Positions 45,142-58,419 of a stretch of 64,000 nucleotides of DNA are shown in pieces. The notes below the pieces were generated by a model. The model saw only the letters and a list, made by a program, of their open reading frames with translations. It had not been told where the DNA came from and did not search any database. The stretch is taken from contig NZ_JAHBBW010000005.1 of NCBI RefSeq assembly GCF_018390535.1, positions 268,100 through 332,099 of the forward strand, written 5' to 3'. Position 1 is the first letter of the stretch. Each line of letters starts with the position of its first letter. The stretch is from Bacteroides propionicigenes (GTDB lineage: Bacteria; Bacteroidota; Bacteroidia; Bacteroidales; Bacteroidaceae). The position numbers and the translations under genes were made by a program.

Positions 45142-45228
45142 CCGGCAGCACTCAAACCACAAGACTTTCATTGAGCGGCGTGCTCGATGACAAGCAAAAT
45201 ACAAGTACAACTAAAAATCAAAGAGATT

Positions 45229-46680
45229 ATGGACAAATATATGAAACGCAGTTTCACAAAACTGTGTACGGCCCTTGCTATACTCATAGCTTGCTGCCTC
45301 ACAACAGATATATATGCGCAAACCGCCGTAGTTGCGGACAGTGCGGCAGCCGTCACTACCGAGGTGATAGCTGCCACGGAAATACCTGCCGAAGAAGCAT
45401 CGGCAACCGATACCGTCGCCCAATTAGTTTCCGGTGTCAATACCGTCTGGATGTTACTGGCAGCCATGCTGGTATTCTTTATGCAACCGGGCTTTGCATT
45501 GGTGGAAGCCGGTTTCACCCGCACCAAGAACACCGCCAACATACTTATGAAGAACTTCGTAGACTTCATGTTCGGTTCACTCCTTTACTGGCTGGTAGGT
45601 TTCGGCATCATGTTCGGTTTGGGCGACTTCTTCGGAACTCCCCACTTCATGAGCCTGTTGTTCGACAGTAACGGCCTGCCCGACCCCGCTTCACTGCCCA
45701 CCGAGGGTTTCCTCGTATTCCAGACTGTATTCTGCGCCACTTCCGCCACAATCGTATCGGGAGCCATGGCAGAGCGTACGAAGTTCTCCATGTATCTGGT
45801 TTACACAATCTTCATCAGTGTACTGATTTATCCCGTTTCCGGTCACTGGACTTGGGGCGGAGGATGGCTGATGAACGGTGAAGCCGGTTCCTTCATGACG
45901 GAAACATTCGGAACTACCTTCCACGACTTTGCCGGTTCCACCATTGTACACTCCGTAGGCGGTTGGATTGCACTGGTAGGTGCAGCTATCCTCGGTCCGC
46001 GCATCGGCAAGTACAGCAAAGACGGTCGGTCAAAAGCCATCCCCGGGCACAACCTCACCATTGCGGCACTGGGTGTCTTCATCCTTTGGTTCGGGTGGTT
46101 CGGTTTCAACCCCGGCTCTCAGTTGGCGGCAGCCACTACCGAAGACCAGGTAGCTATCTCGCTCGTATTCCTCAACACCAACCTGGCAGCTTGTGCAGGC
46201 GGTTTCTTTGCTCTGGCTGTCAGCTGGCTGAAGTACGGCAAACCATCCCTGTCACTCACACTGAACGGCATTTTGGCAGGATTGGTAGGCATCACGGCAG
46301 GATGCGATGCCGTTTCTCCGCTGGGTGCGGTCATCATCGGCACCATCTGCGGCGTACTGATGATATACTCCGTAGAATTCATTGACAAAGTGCTGAAGAT
46401 TGACGACCCTGTAGGCGCATCTTCCGTACACGGCGTATGTGGTTTCACAGGAACAGTACTCACCGGACTGTTCTCTACCAGTGAAGGTCTGTTCTACGGT
46501 GCAGGTGCGGGTTTCCTCGGAGCACAGATATTCGGTGCGGTGATTGTCGGACTTTGGGCGGCAGGTATGGGCTTCATCATCTTCAAGGTACTCGACAAGA
46601 TACACGGTTTGCGTGTTCCGGCTCGCGTAGAGGAAGAAGGGCTTGACATCTACGAGCACGGAGAGTCCGCGTACAACTAA
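45229..46680 (+). CDS. amtB: Ammonium transporter (Amt)
   Basis: Inner-membrane ammonium channel of 483 residues. A signal peptide (cleavage near DIYAQ) and a periplasmic stretch precede eleven membrane segments (about 65-460). The twin His of the pore are visible in STIVHSVGGW (first) and SSVHGVCGFTG (second). The frame is open to an ATG at 45187, but ATG 45229 has a rare good ribosome site (AAAGAG, about 4-bp spacing) and starts the signal peptide cleanly; ATG 45241 is a further option. It sits between the PII and glutamine synthetase genes, so uptake, sensing and assimilation are encoded together. Confidence 0.94.
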   Translation: MDKYMKRSFTKLCTALAILIACCLTTDIYAQTAVVADSAAAVTTEVIAATEIPAEEASATDTVAQLVSGVNTVWMLLAAMLVFFMQPGFALVEAGFTRTKNTANILMKNFVDFMFGSLLYWLVGFGIMFGLGDFFGTPHFMSLLFDSNGLPDPASLPTEGFLVFQTVFCATSATIVSGAMAERTKFSMYLVYTIFISVLIYPVSGHWTWGGGWLMNGEAGSFMTETFGTTFHDFAGSTIVHSVGGWIALVGAAILGPRIGKYSKDGRSKAIPGHNLTIAALGVFILWFGWFGFNPGSQLAAATTEDQVAISLVFLNTNLAACAGGFFALAVSWLKYGKPSLSLTLNGILAGLVGITAGCDAVSPLGAVIIGTICGVLMIYSVEFIDKVLKIDDPVGASSVHGVCGFTGTVLTGLFSTSEGLFYGAGAGFLGAQIFGAVIVGLWAAGMGFIIFKVLDKIHGLRVPARVEEEGLDIYEHGESAYN

Positions 46681-46741
46681 AATAAGAGTTTTTTTACTCT
46701 AACATATATTTATAAACCAACAATTACAACTCTAAGGTATT

Positions 46742-48931
<2,190 letters not shown>

Positions 48932-48998
48932 GGGAAGAAAGGAGTGAAATCCTGACTCTGAAATTATCTATTTCTTTTGTTGGTTGTTTTAAGTTTGC

Positions 48999-49037
48999 AG
49001 AGAGAGAGGTGCCGTGACGGTAGTTCTCTCTCTTTTT
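48999..49037 (+). terminator. Intrinsic terminator after glnN
   Basis: AGAGAGAGAG (48999-49008) can pair with CTCTCTCT (49026-49033), followed by a run of T. Confidence 0.6.
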
Positions 49038-49063
49038 ATCATGCGATGCAAAACCATTTACCT

Positions 49064-50407
49064 TCACCATTCAAGGAACTTTCCCCTCTCCCTGCGCTTC
49101 TGCAACTCCTCCTTCAGAAAACGCTGACGGTCTTTGGCGATATAGCGGCGGGCAAAGATATTGGGAACGGCTACTCCCAACGCAATACAAAGAATTATCA
49201 GTGAAGCATTGATGCCGTTGGATACAGCCACCGTCACCTCACCTACCACTCCGTGCATATTGATAAGGGCAACCAGTGCACGATACATCAGTACTCCCGG
49301 AATCATCGGAATGACGGAAGGAATAGTGAGCACGTGATTGGGCACATGAAACCAGTGGACAGCCTTTACCGCCACCAGACTCACCACCATAGCCCCCGTA
49401 AAGGAACCGATGACAGGACCGAGTCCCAGCTCGAAGTTGACAAAGTTACGCGTACACACCGCAAGCATTCCTCCTATCGCAACCACCCACAACAGACGGC
49501 GCTGGATATTGAATATCATGGAAAAGCCCATAGCAGATATGGCCGCTGCAATGGCGTATATATAGTAAGGATCGTGCGGAACCATGCTCAATTCGCTGAA
49601 TTTCTTGTCAATCACCACATCTTCCATAGCCAGCAGACGCATGGCTATCACAATGCCGAAAGCCATAGCACACACCATCAGCACCGTATTGACGGCACGC
49701 ACAATACCCACCTGTATGTAGTTGTCAATCATATCATCCACAAAATTAATGATGGGAACTCCCGGCACAATGAACAGCGCACAGGCCAGCAGCGGATGAT
49801 ATGGAGTGCCCGAAAGCCCTGTAAAGGTAGTGACATAAGCAAGACAGGTTGCCACCAATGCCGCAATGGCGATACTCATATAAAGATTGATGCCGAACTC
49901 CACGCAACGCGCACGAACACGGAATCCGGCAAAAGCCGCAATGGAGGCAAATAAAAAAGCAATCCAGTCACCGCCGAACAGCTTGCAGAAACCGCCGCAG
50001 GCAAATCCCGCTCCGATAGCCACAAGATAGGGGGTATAGTTGCGCTTCTTGTTTTTTATCTTTTCCAACTCTTCTTCGTAACGGTCCAGTGAGTAATCCT
50101 CTTCTATGGCACGCCAAGAGAGTTTGCTGATTTCGGAGATGGCGGTCATATTGATACCATGTTTCTCGCACTTTTGGAATTTGGAATAAGAGTGCGATTC
50201 ATCACTCAAATTCACCACCAGCATTGTATAAGTCACGTCTATGTGAAGGTTCTCCTCGGGTAGCCCCAGGTAGGCGGCAACACGATTCATATTACGTACT
50301 ATGCGATTGGTATCGGCTGCACTCTCCACTAATATTTTCCCTGTACGAAGCAATAAATCAAGCTTCCTGCGCAAGATAATCTCTTGTTCAACCATTGTTG
50401 TATCCAT
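49064..50407 (-). CDS. ThrE-type threonine/serine exporter (fused YjjP-YjjB)
   Basis: Membrane protein of 447 residues joining the two halves that some bacteria encode separately as YjjP and YjjB. The N-terminal part (about 10-120) is cytoplasmic and resembles the YjjP hydrolase-like domain (VESAADTNRIVRNMNRVA). Ten hydrophobic segments follow, five per half (about 125-260 and 290-425), including the motif VPGVPIINFVDDMI. Family members export threonine and serine or related amino acids and succinate. An upstream TTG (50410) is not needed; ATG 50407 or 50395 are both possible. It has a reverse promoter at 50460-50467. Confidence 0.88.
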   Translation of the reverse strand: MDTTMVEQEIILRRKLDLLLRTGKILVESAADTNRIVRNMNRVAAYLGLPEENLHIDVTYTMLVVNLSDESHSYSKFQKCEKHGINMTAISEISKLSWRAIEEDYSLDRYEEELEKIKNKKRNYTPYLVAIGAGFACGGFCKLFGGDWIAFLFASIAAFAGFRVRARCVEFGINLYMSIAIAALVATCLAYVTTFTGLSGTPYHPLLACALFIVPGVPIINFVDDMIDNYIQVGIVRAVNTVLMVCAMAFGIVIAMRLLAMEDVVIDKKFSELSMVPHDPYYIYAIAAAISAMGFSMIFNIQRRLLWVVAIGGMLAVCTRNFVNFELGLGPVIGSFTGAMVVSLVAVKAVHWFHVPNHVLTIPSVIPMIPGVLMYRALVALINMHGVVGEVTVAVSNGINASLIILCIALGVAVPNIFARRYIAKDRQRFLKEELQKRRERGKFLEW

Positions 50408-50459
50408 CAAACTTTCTACTAACTAATATCCTATTTTTACCTACCCCTAAAGAGGAGTG

Positions 50460-50467
50460 CAAAGATA
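50460..50467 (-). promoter_or_regulatory. -7 box of the ThrE-type gene
   Basis: CAAAGATA is TATCTTTG on the minus strand, 53 bp before ATG 50407. Confidence 0.5.
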
Positions 50468-50509
50468 GGCAAAATATAGAAAAGAATTTCATATCTCGCC
50501 GGAAACCCA

Positions 50510-50560
50510 TACCTTTGCACGCATTTTTAGAAAAAGGGAAACGGACAGACCGTACTTTTG
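50510..50560 (+). promoter_or_regulatory. Two -7 boxes before the DUF6064-like gene
   Basis: TACCTTTG at 50510-50517 and TACTTTTG at 50553-50560 both fit TAnnTTTG. The second would start transcription about 25 bp before ATG 50591. Confidence 0.45.
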
Positions 50561-50590
50561 TCAATTCCCTAAAAACAAAGGCTGATTCAT

Positions 50591-51313
50591 ATGGAAATAT
50601 TTTGGAACACGATTGCGCTATATAATGAAAATACTTGGTGGGCGCAAATTATCATTACCGTAACAGGCATTGTACTGACCGCACTGTTATACCGCAAACC
50701 TACCGCCGGAGTAAAACGCTCCATGAAGATATATATGGTATTCCTCAACAGCTGGATAGCTTTGGTATACTATATGATGTATTGTGACACACGCAGTTAC
50801 CACCATATCCTTGCCTGTTTTTGGGGTGTAATCGCCATAATCTGGCTGTGGGACTTGTTTACCGATTATACTCCGTTTGAACGCAATCCCAAATACCAAG
50901 CACTGGTAGGCGTGCTGTATGCAATGCCTTTCCTCTATCCACTCCTGTCGTGGGCACGCGGCATGGAGTTTCCGATGATGACGACAACGGTAATGCCCTG
51001 TTCGGTAGCTGTGTTCACCATTGGTCTGTTACTGGCATTCTCACGCAAGGTCAATTTGCTCGTTATCCTTTTCCTCTGTCACTGGGCACTCATCGCTTTC
51101 TCCAAAGTGTATGTGTATAAAATACCCGAAGACCTGCTGCTGGCAAGCGCCACCGTACCTGCCATTTATCTGTTCTTCAAGAACTACGTAGCCCAGAACC
51201 TGCATAAAGAAACAAAACTGAGCGCACGGCTCATGAACTGGTTTCTTATTGTGATATGCATCATTATCGGGGTGCTCTTAAGTATGCCCCTCTTTCATGG
51301 ATTGAGAGAATAG
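50591..51313 (+). CDS. Multi-span membrane protein, DUF6064-like
   Basis: Membrane protein of 240 residues with about eight hydrophobic segments spaced through the whole length and short loops. The N-terminus MEIFWNTIALYNENTWWAQ resembles DUF6064-family proteins, whose function is unknown. No catalytic motif or cofactor site is visible. Many aromatic residues and short polar loops suggest a compact bundle. It is divergent from the ThrE-type exporter and convergent with glgP, with its own promoters. I would not assign a function. Confidence 0.7.
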   Translation: MEIFWNTIALYNENTWWAQIIITVTGIVLTALLYRKPTAGVKRSMKIYMVFLNSWIALVYYMMYCDTRSYHHILACFWGVIAIIWLWDLFTDYTPFERNPKYQALVGVLYAMPFLYPLLSWARGMEFPMMTTTVMPCSVAVFTIGLLLAFSRKVNLLVILFLCHWALIAFSKVYVYKIPEDLLLASATVPAIYLFFKNYVAQNLHKETKLSARLMNWFLIVICIIIGVLLSMPLFHGLRE

Positions 51314-51373
51314 CACATCACTTCTTTTTGCTTGAAAGAGCAAGTATATATCAACGCTTGTTTACCCAACAAA

Positions 51374-51412
51374 AAACAGACCATCCGTTTCGAGTAAACG
51401 GATGGTCTGTTT
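51374..51412 (-). terminator. Terminator after glgP, built from two array units
   Basis: AAACAGACCATCCGTTT (51374-51390) pairs perfectly with 51396-51412 around CGAGT. Read leftward it is followed by T at 51371-51373. The arms are units of the 22-bp array next to glgP. Confidence 0.7.
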
Positions 51413-51479
51413 GTATCAAATGGATAATGCGTTTAGTGCTGACAGACGATGCGTTTACATAAAACGCACCATCTGTATT
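51374..51479. repeat. 22-bp tandem array between convergent DUF6064-like gene and glgP
   Basis: Cores start at 51383, 51405, 51427, 51449 and 51471 (ATCCGTTTC, GTCTGTTTG, ATGCGTTTA twice, ATCTGTATT), exactly 22 bp apart. The segment ACGCACCATCTGT at 51464-51476 matches the glmS-purF array core. It begins about 12 bp after the glgP stop, read leftward. Confidence 0.8.
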
Positions 51480-51490
51480 GTTATCTCATC

Positions 51491-54055
51491 TTAGATGAAC
51501 CAGCGAACATAACAGAAATCCTGGCGGTGAGGCAGATCTGCATGCTTCGGGAACATACGGTAAGCTACTTTGAAGCTACCGGCATTCTCCAGCTTATGCT
51601 TCACTTGGAAAGTATAGAGATTACCCTCTTTCTTCACTACATTGAACGGCTCTACAGAGTAAATATGTTGCTTGCCATCCTGTGCAGTATAGGTAGTTAC
51701 CAATTCCAGACCGATAGCATCATTCAAGCCCTTTTCGTCGATAACGTAAGTAATGGTGTATTCCTTGCCGCTTTCGATAGAGCCTTTAACCAGTTCTTCC
51801 GTCTTTTCAGAAGATACTACCTCGATACTGTCCCACTTGGCAACAACTTCCTCTTTCCATGCTGCGAGTTCCTTAGCCTTGGCATAGTTATTGGCAGCTA
51901 ACACTTTAAAGCGTTTCGCTTCCTTAGTGTAGAACTTGCTATAGTAATCGTCCAGCTGACGCTTCATTGTGTAATGAGGTGCAATCTGTGCGATAGAGTT
52001 CTTGATAGTCCTAATCCAGCCTTCAGAATATCCCTTCTTGTTGCGTGCATAGTACAACGGCAGGATTTCCTGTTCGAGGATACTGTAAATAGTAGCGGCA
52101 TCCAGTTGGTCTTGATATTCCTGGTTCTGGTAGGTGCGTTTTTCTGTCAATGCCCAACCTGCGCCTTCACGGTAACCTTCCAGCCACCATCCGTCGAGTA
52201 CGGAGAAGTTTACAACACCGTTCATCAACGCTTTCTCACCGGAAGTACCGGATGCTTCGAGCGGACGTGTCGGAGTGTTCAACCAGATATCAACGCCTGA
52301 TACAAGGCGGCGAGCCAACTGCATATCGTAGTTTTCGAGGAAGATAATCTTACCCAAGAACTCAGGACGGCGGGAGATTTCGATAATTCTCTTAATCAAT
52401 CCCTGACCTGCACCATCATGCGGGTGAGCCTTACCGGTGAACAGGAACTGTACCGGATAATCGGGGTTGTTCACAATCTTAGACAGACGCTCCAAGTCGG
52501 TGAACAACAGGTGTGCACGCTTGTAAGTAGCGAAACGACGTCCGAAACCAATCAAGAGCGCATTCGGGTTAATCTTGTCCAACAAAGATACAACGCGTGA
52601 AGGGTCTCCCTGATTGTTCAACCATGTCTTGCGGTATTCCTTGCGAACATAGTCAATCAGTTTGTTCTTCATAGCCATACGTGTCTTCCAAATCTCTTCG
52701 TCTGCTACATTATAGATAGCTTCCCAAATCTTAGGATTAGACTGGTCGTACCAGAAGTTTTCATCGAAGTGTGCAGCATAGAGCTGTTTCCATTCCGTAG
52801 CACTCCATGTGGGGAAGTGGACACCGTTCGTAACATAACCAACGTGCATCTCTTCCGGGAAGTAACCTTTCCAGATAGGAGCAAACATTTCCTGAGAAAC
52901 TTTTCCGTGCAACCAGCTCACACCGTTCACTTCCTGAGAAGTGTTGCAAGCGAATACGGACATACAGAAACGTTCGCCCTTATCGCCCGGATTGTTGCGG
53001 CCGAGGTCCATAAGGTCGTCCCAAGTGATACCCATCTTAGAAGGATAGCCACCCATGTACTTACCGAAGAGACCTTCGTCAAAGTAGTCGTGACCGGCAG
53101 GAACCGGGGTATGTACGGTGTACAAAGAAGAAGCGCGCACCAACTCGATAGCCTGGTCATAAGTCAGACCTTCGGCCACGTAGTCGCAGATACGCTGTAC
53201 GTTAATCAACGCTGCGTGTCCTTCGTTACAATGATATACATCTTTCTTGATACCCAGTTTCTTCAAAGTAAGAATACCACCGATACCCAACAGTATTTCT
53301 TGTTTCAGACGGTTTTCCCAGTCACCGCCATACAGCTGGTGAGTAATGGAACGGTCGAACTCGCTGTTCATCTCGTTATCCGTATCAAGCAGATAGAGGG
53401 AGATACGGCCAATATTTACTCTCCAAAGGAAAGCGTGTACGTAGTAATCCAAATAGGGAACGTCCACAACAACTTGGTTGCCGTTTTCATCCAATACACG
53501 GTCAATAGGCAACTGGCCGAAGTTCTGGGCTTCGTAGTTGGCAATCTGTTGGCCGTCCATAGCCAATGTTTGAGTAAAATAACCGTAACGATACAGGAAA
53601 CCGACAGCGCACAAGTCTACATTACTGTCAGAAGCCTCTTTCAAATAGTCGCCGGCAAGTACACCCAGACCACCGGAATATATCTTAAGTACATGATTCA
53701 AACCGTACTCCATGCTGAAATATGCAACAGAAGGACGATTGCTATCAGGTTTCACATCCATATAATTGCGGAACTTGGAATATACATCTTCCATTCTACG
53801 CAAAATCACTTTATCTTTAGCGAGTGCTTCGAGCTTAGCATAGCTCATACGTTCTAACAGCAGAACAGGATTCTGTCCAACTTCTTTCCAGAGAGCAGGG
53901 TCAAGGTCTTTAAACAATTCAGTAGCCTCATAATTCCATGACCACCAAATGTTACGTGCAAGTTCGGATAATTTCTCCAATTCAGCAGGGATGTGAGACT
54001 TAACGTTCACATCTTTCCAGTTCGGAGTGTTTACATTACTAACTTTAATCTTCAT
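51491..54055 (-). CDS. glgP: Alpha-glucan (glycogen) phosphorylase
   Basis: Releases glucose-1-phosphate from glycogen using phosphate and PLP. It has 854 residues. The N-terminal extension ([15 protein letters not shown]) and core segments [26 protein letters not shown] and [14 protein letters not shown] fit the shorter bacterial alpha-glucan phosphorylase branch (GT35). The PLP-binding Lys lies in [20 protein letters not shown] (about residue 624). It follows the glycogen synthase gene after 37 bp, so synthesis and breakdown enzymes share a transcript. The 22-bp array and its terminator lie just after the stop. The symbol glgP is by function. Confidence 0.93.
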   Translation of the reverse strand: MKIKVSNVNTPNWKDVNVKSHIPAELEKLSELARNIWWSWNYEATELFKDLDPALWKEVGQNPVLLLERMSYAKLEALAKDKVILRRMEDVYSKFRNYMDVKPDSNRPSVAYFSMEYGLNHVLKIYSGGLGVLAGDYLKEASDSNVDLCAVGFLYRYGYFTQTLAMDGQQIANYEAQNFGQLPIDRVLDENGNQVVVDVPYLDYYVHAFLWRVNIGRISLYLLDTDNEMNSEFDRSITHQLYGGDWENRLKQEILLGIGGILTLKKLGIKKDVYHCNEGHAALINVQRICDYVAEGLTYDQAIELVRASSLYTVHTPVPAGHDYFDEGLFGKYMGGYPSKMGITWDDLMDLGRNNPGDKGERFCMSVFACNTSQEVNGVSWLHGKVSQEMFAPIWKGYFPEEMHVGYVTNGVHFPTWSATEWKQLYAAHFDENFWYDQSNPKIWEAIYNVADEEIWKTRMAMKNKLIDYVRKEYRKTWLNNQGDPSRVVSLLDKINPNALLIGFGRRFATYKRAHLLFTDLERLSKIVNNPDYPVQFLFTGKAHPHDGAGQGLIKRIIEISRRPEFLGKIIFLENYDMQLARRLVSGVDIWLNTPTRPLEASGTSGEKALMNGVVNFSVLDGWWLEGYREGAGWALTEKRTYQNQEYQDQLDAATIYSILEQEILPLYYARNKKGYSEGWIRTIKNSIAQIAPHYTMKRQLDDYYSKFYTKEAKRFKVLAANNYAKAKELAAWKEEVVAKWDSIEVVSSEKTEELVKGSIESGKEYTITYVIDEKGLNDAIGLELVTTYTAQDGKQHIYSVEPFNVVKKEGNLYTFQVKHKLENAGSFKVAYRMFPKHADLPHRQDFCYVRWFI

Positions 54056-54092
54056 TGTATGATTACTTGATTGATTAATATAATTTTTTCCA

Positions 54093-55757
54093 TCAGCCCA
54101 ACTGACGCTTCATCGCATTGCGCAACGCAAGGTCGTAGGCTTCATAATAATATTGTATAAAATGCTTCCATAAAGCCTGCTCCGCCACTTGTGCCGCACG
54201 CTTACGGATTTCTTTAATTTCCGTATCTGTTTTCGTAGAGAACAAGGCTATCGTATCCCTAATACCATCCGCCACTTCGGAGTAGTTATAATCCGAGCGA
54301 TGCAATACCTCTACCCCATCGTTAATGCCATGCTGGTTCTTGAGGCTGTTCACCCAAAGTCCAAAGCCGGCAAGGTCGGTTGTAATGGTCGGCACATGGA
54401 AAGCCACGCTTTCCAACGGGGTATATCCCCAAGGTTCATAATAGGAAGGATAAACGCTGAGGTCCTCTCCCAATATCAAGTCGTAATAATGCTTGTTGAG
54501 AATGCCGTCTTTGCCATCCTGATAGCAGGGAACAAAAATTACCTTCACTTTATCTTCGGGACGGTTGCCCATACCAAGGTATTTTAGCATATCCAGTACT
54601 TGGTCGTGCGTCATGTTATGCAGCCAGTGCGTAATGAAAGGCACTTCCAAAGGGGTTGTATAATGTTCGTCTTTCTTCTTCAGACGTTGCTGCAAGTCTT
54701 CACGGGGATCGCCCACCCAACTGGGAACGTTGACGAAAGCCAGTACATTCTTCTTCAAGTTCTTATCGCGGTTCAGGCGGTTCAATGATTCCAAGAACAC
54801 ATCGATTCCCTTGTTCTTGAACTCGTAGCGGCCGCTGGTTCCGATAATGAGCGTGTCGTCATCAAAAGCCTGTCCCAAAAGACATTGGGCCACACGTAAC
54901 ATAGTGGAACGTGCACGTTTGCGCTTGCCCGTAAATGTAGAACCTTTCGGAACGAAATCATCTTCGAAACCGTTCATCAGGATTACATCTGCAGGCTTGT
55001 CAAGCAGTTCTTTACACTCGTTATTGGTGATTTCGCTTACAGTAGTAAAACAGTCTACGTAATGGGCGGTCTGTTTCTCTATGGAATGCTTGGACTCCAT
55101 ATTCAGTTCCTGCGCCATTTGGTCGCCGTTGTAAGCGAAAAGATAATCGTATAGCGGTTTGTTATTACCTGCGATAGAACGACCTATCGAGGTGGCGTGT
55201 GTAGTGAATATCGTAGCTATTTCGGGAACGGCGGTCTGCAAATAAAGCGCAGCCATACCCGTCATCCACTCATGTGCTTGGAATACAACCTTGTCCTGTT
55301 CTGTCAAATTATACCGATAGAAACTTTCTACGACCTTTCCGGTGGCATATGCAAACATGGAGGCTTCATCGTAGTCACCGTATGCGTGCAGTGAGTCCAC
55401 TTGATAGTGTTCCCACATTTCCGTATAAATTTCGTTCTTTTGCGTAAAGAAAGGTTGGAAATCAACCAATATAACGATAGGCTCACCCGGAATGTTCCAA
55501 CGACCTACACGAACAGAAAGGTTATCTTTTTCAATAGCATATTTTTTCCATGCGGCACAAAGGTTATCAGACTCAATAAATAAGGGATTTTCTTTTCCTT
55601 GCCAAAAGTCCGGACCCACAAAAAACACTCTATCACGAAATTTTGTCTGCAGTGTATTTGCTCTGGTAGACAAAACTGTATAGATACCGCCTACTTTATT
55701 ACATACTTCCCAGCTCGCTTCGAAGATGTAATCGGGGGTAAGTAGTTCTTTAACCAT
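54093..55757 (-). CDS. Glycogen synthase, GT3 (eukaryote-like) type
   Basis: Extends alpha-1,4-glucan chains from a nucleotide sugar. It has 554 residues. Sequence features such as [22 protein letters not shown] at the N-terminus, [31 protein letters not shown] and the nucleotide-sugar motif [18 protein letters not shown] place it in family GT3, with animal and fungal glycogen synthases, rather than the usual bacterial GT5 (GlgA). The branch is known in Bacteroides. No adenylyltransferase or branching-enzyme gene is adjacent. The reverse promoter core is at 55792-55799. GT3 enzymes generally use UDP-glucose; substrate here is inferred. Confidence 0.92.
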   Translation of the reverse strand: MVKELLTPDYIFEASWEVCNKVGGIYTVLSTRANTLQTKFRDRVFFVGPDFWQGKENPLFIESDNLCAAWKKYAIEKDNLSVRVGRWNIPGEPIVILVDFQPFFTQKNEIYTEMWEHYQVDSLHAYGDYDEASMFAYATGKVVESFYRYNLTEQDKVVFQAHEWMTGMAALYLQTAVPEIATIFTTHATSIGRSIAGNNKPLYDYLFAYNGDQMAQELNMESKHSIEKQTAHYVDCFTTVSEITNNECKELLDKPADVILMNGFEDDFVPKGSTFTGKRKRARSTMLRVAQCLLGQAFDDDTLIIGTSGRYEFKNKGIDVFLESLNRLNRDKNLKKNVLAFVNVPSWVGDPREDLQQRLKKKDEHYTTPLEVPFITHWLHNMTHDQVLDMLKYLGMGNRPEDKVKVIFVPCYQDGKDGILNKHYYDLILGEDLSVYPSYYEPWGYTPLESVAFHVPTITTDLAGFGLWVNSLKNQHGINDGVEVLHRSDYNYSEVADGIRDTIALFSTKTDTEIKEIRKRAAQVAEQALWKHFIQYYYEAYDLALRNAMKRQLG

Positions 55758-55791
55758 ATATGTTATAATCTCTTTATCTTAATTACGGCTG

Positions 55792-55799
55792 CAAAAGTA
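55792..55799 (-). promoter_or_regulatory. -7 box of the glycogen synthase-phosphorylase operon
   Basis: CAAAAGTA is TACTTTTG on the minus strand, 35 bp before the ATG at 55757. Confidence 0.5.
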
Positions 55800-55987
55800 C
55801 GCATTATTCTTTGAAAAATAGCCTTTTAATCGAAAAAACTGATTAAATGTACATAAACAATCGTTTGCATAAATGTTATAGTTAACGACAAAAGCCCGCC
55901 AATACTGGGAAAAGCGAGGATTACCTTCACAAAGAAAAAAAACACAAGTTCGGAACAATATCCGGAAAAAACGGAAGAAAATACAAA

Positions 55988-56022
55988 AAGCCCCGGAACT
56001 TCTTTGCGAAGTTCCGGGGCTT
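55988..56022 (-). terminator. Terminator of the V-ATPase operon
   Basis: AAGCCCCGGAACTTC (55988-56002) pairs perfectly with GAAGTTCCGGGGCTT (56008-56022) around TTTGC. Read leftward it ends in T5. Confidence 0.85.
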
Positions 56023-56043
56023 CCGTCAATATCAACGTATTAT

Positions 56044-56553
<510 letters not shown>

Positions 56554-56604
56554 TTATGAAGACTGCCCCATTTCCGTGCAGCCTTTCTTTCATGTTTTTA
56601 ATTC

Positions 56605-58419
56605 TTAATTTTTAAACGGCTTATATTCTTTACCTCCTCCTTCGTAACCGGAATTCTTGAAAAACTCTACGAAGGTCAGACGCATGGGGTGAACCATCGC
56701 ACCAAGCACGTTCATAAAGATATTGATGGCATGGCCGATGACGAATATCAGTACCATTACAATCGGTCCTGCAATGACATTATCGGGGCTCATACCCACT
56801 GCCAGACTGTTGAACACACCGGCAAGGATACCGCCTGAGAGTCCGAGTGCAAACAGACGTACATATGACAGCACATCACCGAGTAATCCCGTCGCCATAT
56901 TATAGGAATCCCAGAATCCGAGACCGATATTGAGGAATATATTCTTTCCCGGACTATTGTAGAGGAATATCATAGCTGCCGCCACACCGAGGATGCACAA
57001 GTGGACTGTACCGCCCAACGGCATAACTTCCGGCAACAATGCCCCCGCTCCGCAGGAAACCAATAATATAATCCAACCAATCGTAGCTACGGCATACTTG
57101 AACCCGAACTGAATGGCTTGATTCACCGCCTTCAGCACCATACCGAACAGAATCTGTATCGCACCGAGTATCAATGACAGCTGGAACATATCGTTATTGT
57201 CCATGAACAAATGTTCTTTCATCTTTTGGAAGAAAGGCAGGTTGATATCGTAGATATTTGCTCCGAAGAACGTTCCTGTCAACAATCCGCAGAAGAAGGT
57301 GGATGCCGCCAATACTTGTATCAATGAGAGGATAGGCTTCATCGTCGCACTGATATTCTTGGCGAACAGACGATACAGGGTTGCTCCGAGAAACAGGAAT
57401 AATCCGTAACCGGAGTCTCCCAGACATAAGCCGAAGAACACCATAAAGAAAGGTGCAAAGAACGGCGTCAGGTCCAGTTCGTTATACTTGGGCAGCATAT
57501 AGAGCTTGCATATCGGCTCGAACCATGCAAAGAAACCTTTGTTGTTCAACCGGATAGGTACATTGTCGCCCGGCACGGGAGAGGTAACCTCGTAATACAC
57601 ATGCTGCGCATCCAGCCATGCCGAAATCTCTTCTATATTGGAAGCCGGCGCCCAACCTTGCAGCAGCATCAGCTTCTCTCCTGCCGTAGATTCCGTGTTC
57701 AGCATTACTTTGGAGAATTCCATATCGGTGTTCACCTCTTTCAAGGCTGCACGCAACGAAGGAATTTCTTTTTCGGCAAGTACCTTCAGTTTCTCCTCGT
57801 TATCCGCCAAAGCCTGTTCCGTCTCGTCACAAAGAACTTGTACGCGTTCCAGTGAATAAGGCGGCAGCTTTGCCTGTTCTGCATCCAAATCTACTTCTTC
57901 CGCATTCTTGGTTACGGTAATGAAATAGACGCGTGAGGACAGACGACTGATAACCATTGCATTATAGGTAGCTTCCCATGCTTCGTCATAATTGCCTTCC
58001 GAACAACTGTAAAAACCCACCGTCAGCCCGGCATCGTGCAGACGCGACAGCTCGGCAGGTTCAAAGTTACCCCAAGGTTCCAAAGCGGCTTTCTCCTTCT
58101 GATAGGCCTGCAATTGCTGTTGCAACTTATTCTTTTCAGCTTGCAGTTCGTCCGCTTCGTTCAGCACTTCCAAGCCACGGATTGCCGAAGCGGGTGTCTC
58201 AGCAGCCACCGGTTTGGCGGGTTTGAACGCCTGCAACAGTTTCTCCGTTGCTTGCAGACGGGCGGACAGGCGAATACTATCCTGCAGCTCCGTGTTGTCG
58301 GCCACGCCTTGCTGTTTCTCGGCCACGTGTACTACACCGAGGTCGCGCACACCGTTTAGGAATGCTTCGTACTCCTTATGATATACAAGGAACGTGAGCT
58401 TCTTCATTTTTGTAATCAT
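56605..58419 (-). CDS. ntpI: V-type ATPase subunit I (stator membrane subunit a)
   Basis: Membrane stator subunit of 604 residues, forming the ion half-channels against the K ring. The cytoplasmic N-terminal half (about 1-300) is rich in coiled-coil and contacts the peripheral stalks; seven or eight hydrophobic segments fill about 315-590. The essential Arg is in DVLSYVRLFALGLSGG (about residue 515). Its ATG overlaps the stop of the subunit D gene by 4 bp, indicating translational coupling. It is followed by the K gene after 96 bp. Confidence 0.93.
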   Translation of the reverse strand: MITKMKKLTFLVYHKEYEAFLNGVRDLGVVHVAEKQQGVADNTELQDSIRLSARLQATEKLLQAFKPAKPVAAETPASAIRGLEVLNEADELQAEKNKLQQQLQAYQKEKAALEPWGNFEPAELSRLHDAGLTVGFYSCSEGNYDEAWEATYNAMVISRLSSRVYFITVTKNAEEVDLDAEQAKLPPYSLERVQVLCDETEQALADNEEKLKVLAEKEIPSLRAALKEVNTDMEFSKVMLNTESTAGEKLMLLQGWAPASNIEEISAWLDAQHVYYEVTSPVPGDNVPIRLNNKGFFAWFEPICKLYMLPKYNELDLTPFFAPFFMVFFGLCLGDSGYGLFLFLGATLYRLFAKNISATMKPILSLIQVLAASTFFCGLLTGTFFGANIYDINLPFFQKMKEHLFMDNNDMFQLSLILGAIQILFGMVLKAVNQAIQFGFKYAVATIGWIILLVSCGAGALLPEVMPLGGTVHLCILGVAAAMIFLYNSPGKNIFLNIGLGFWDSYNMATGLLGDVLSYVRLFALGLSGGILAGVFNSLAVGMSPDNVIAGPIVMVLIFVIGHAINIFMNVLGAMVHPMRLTFVEFFKNSGYEGGGKEYKPFKN

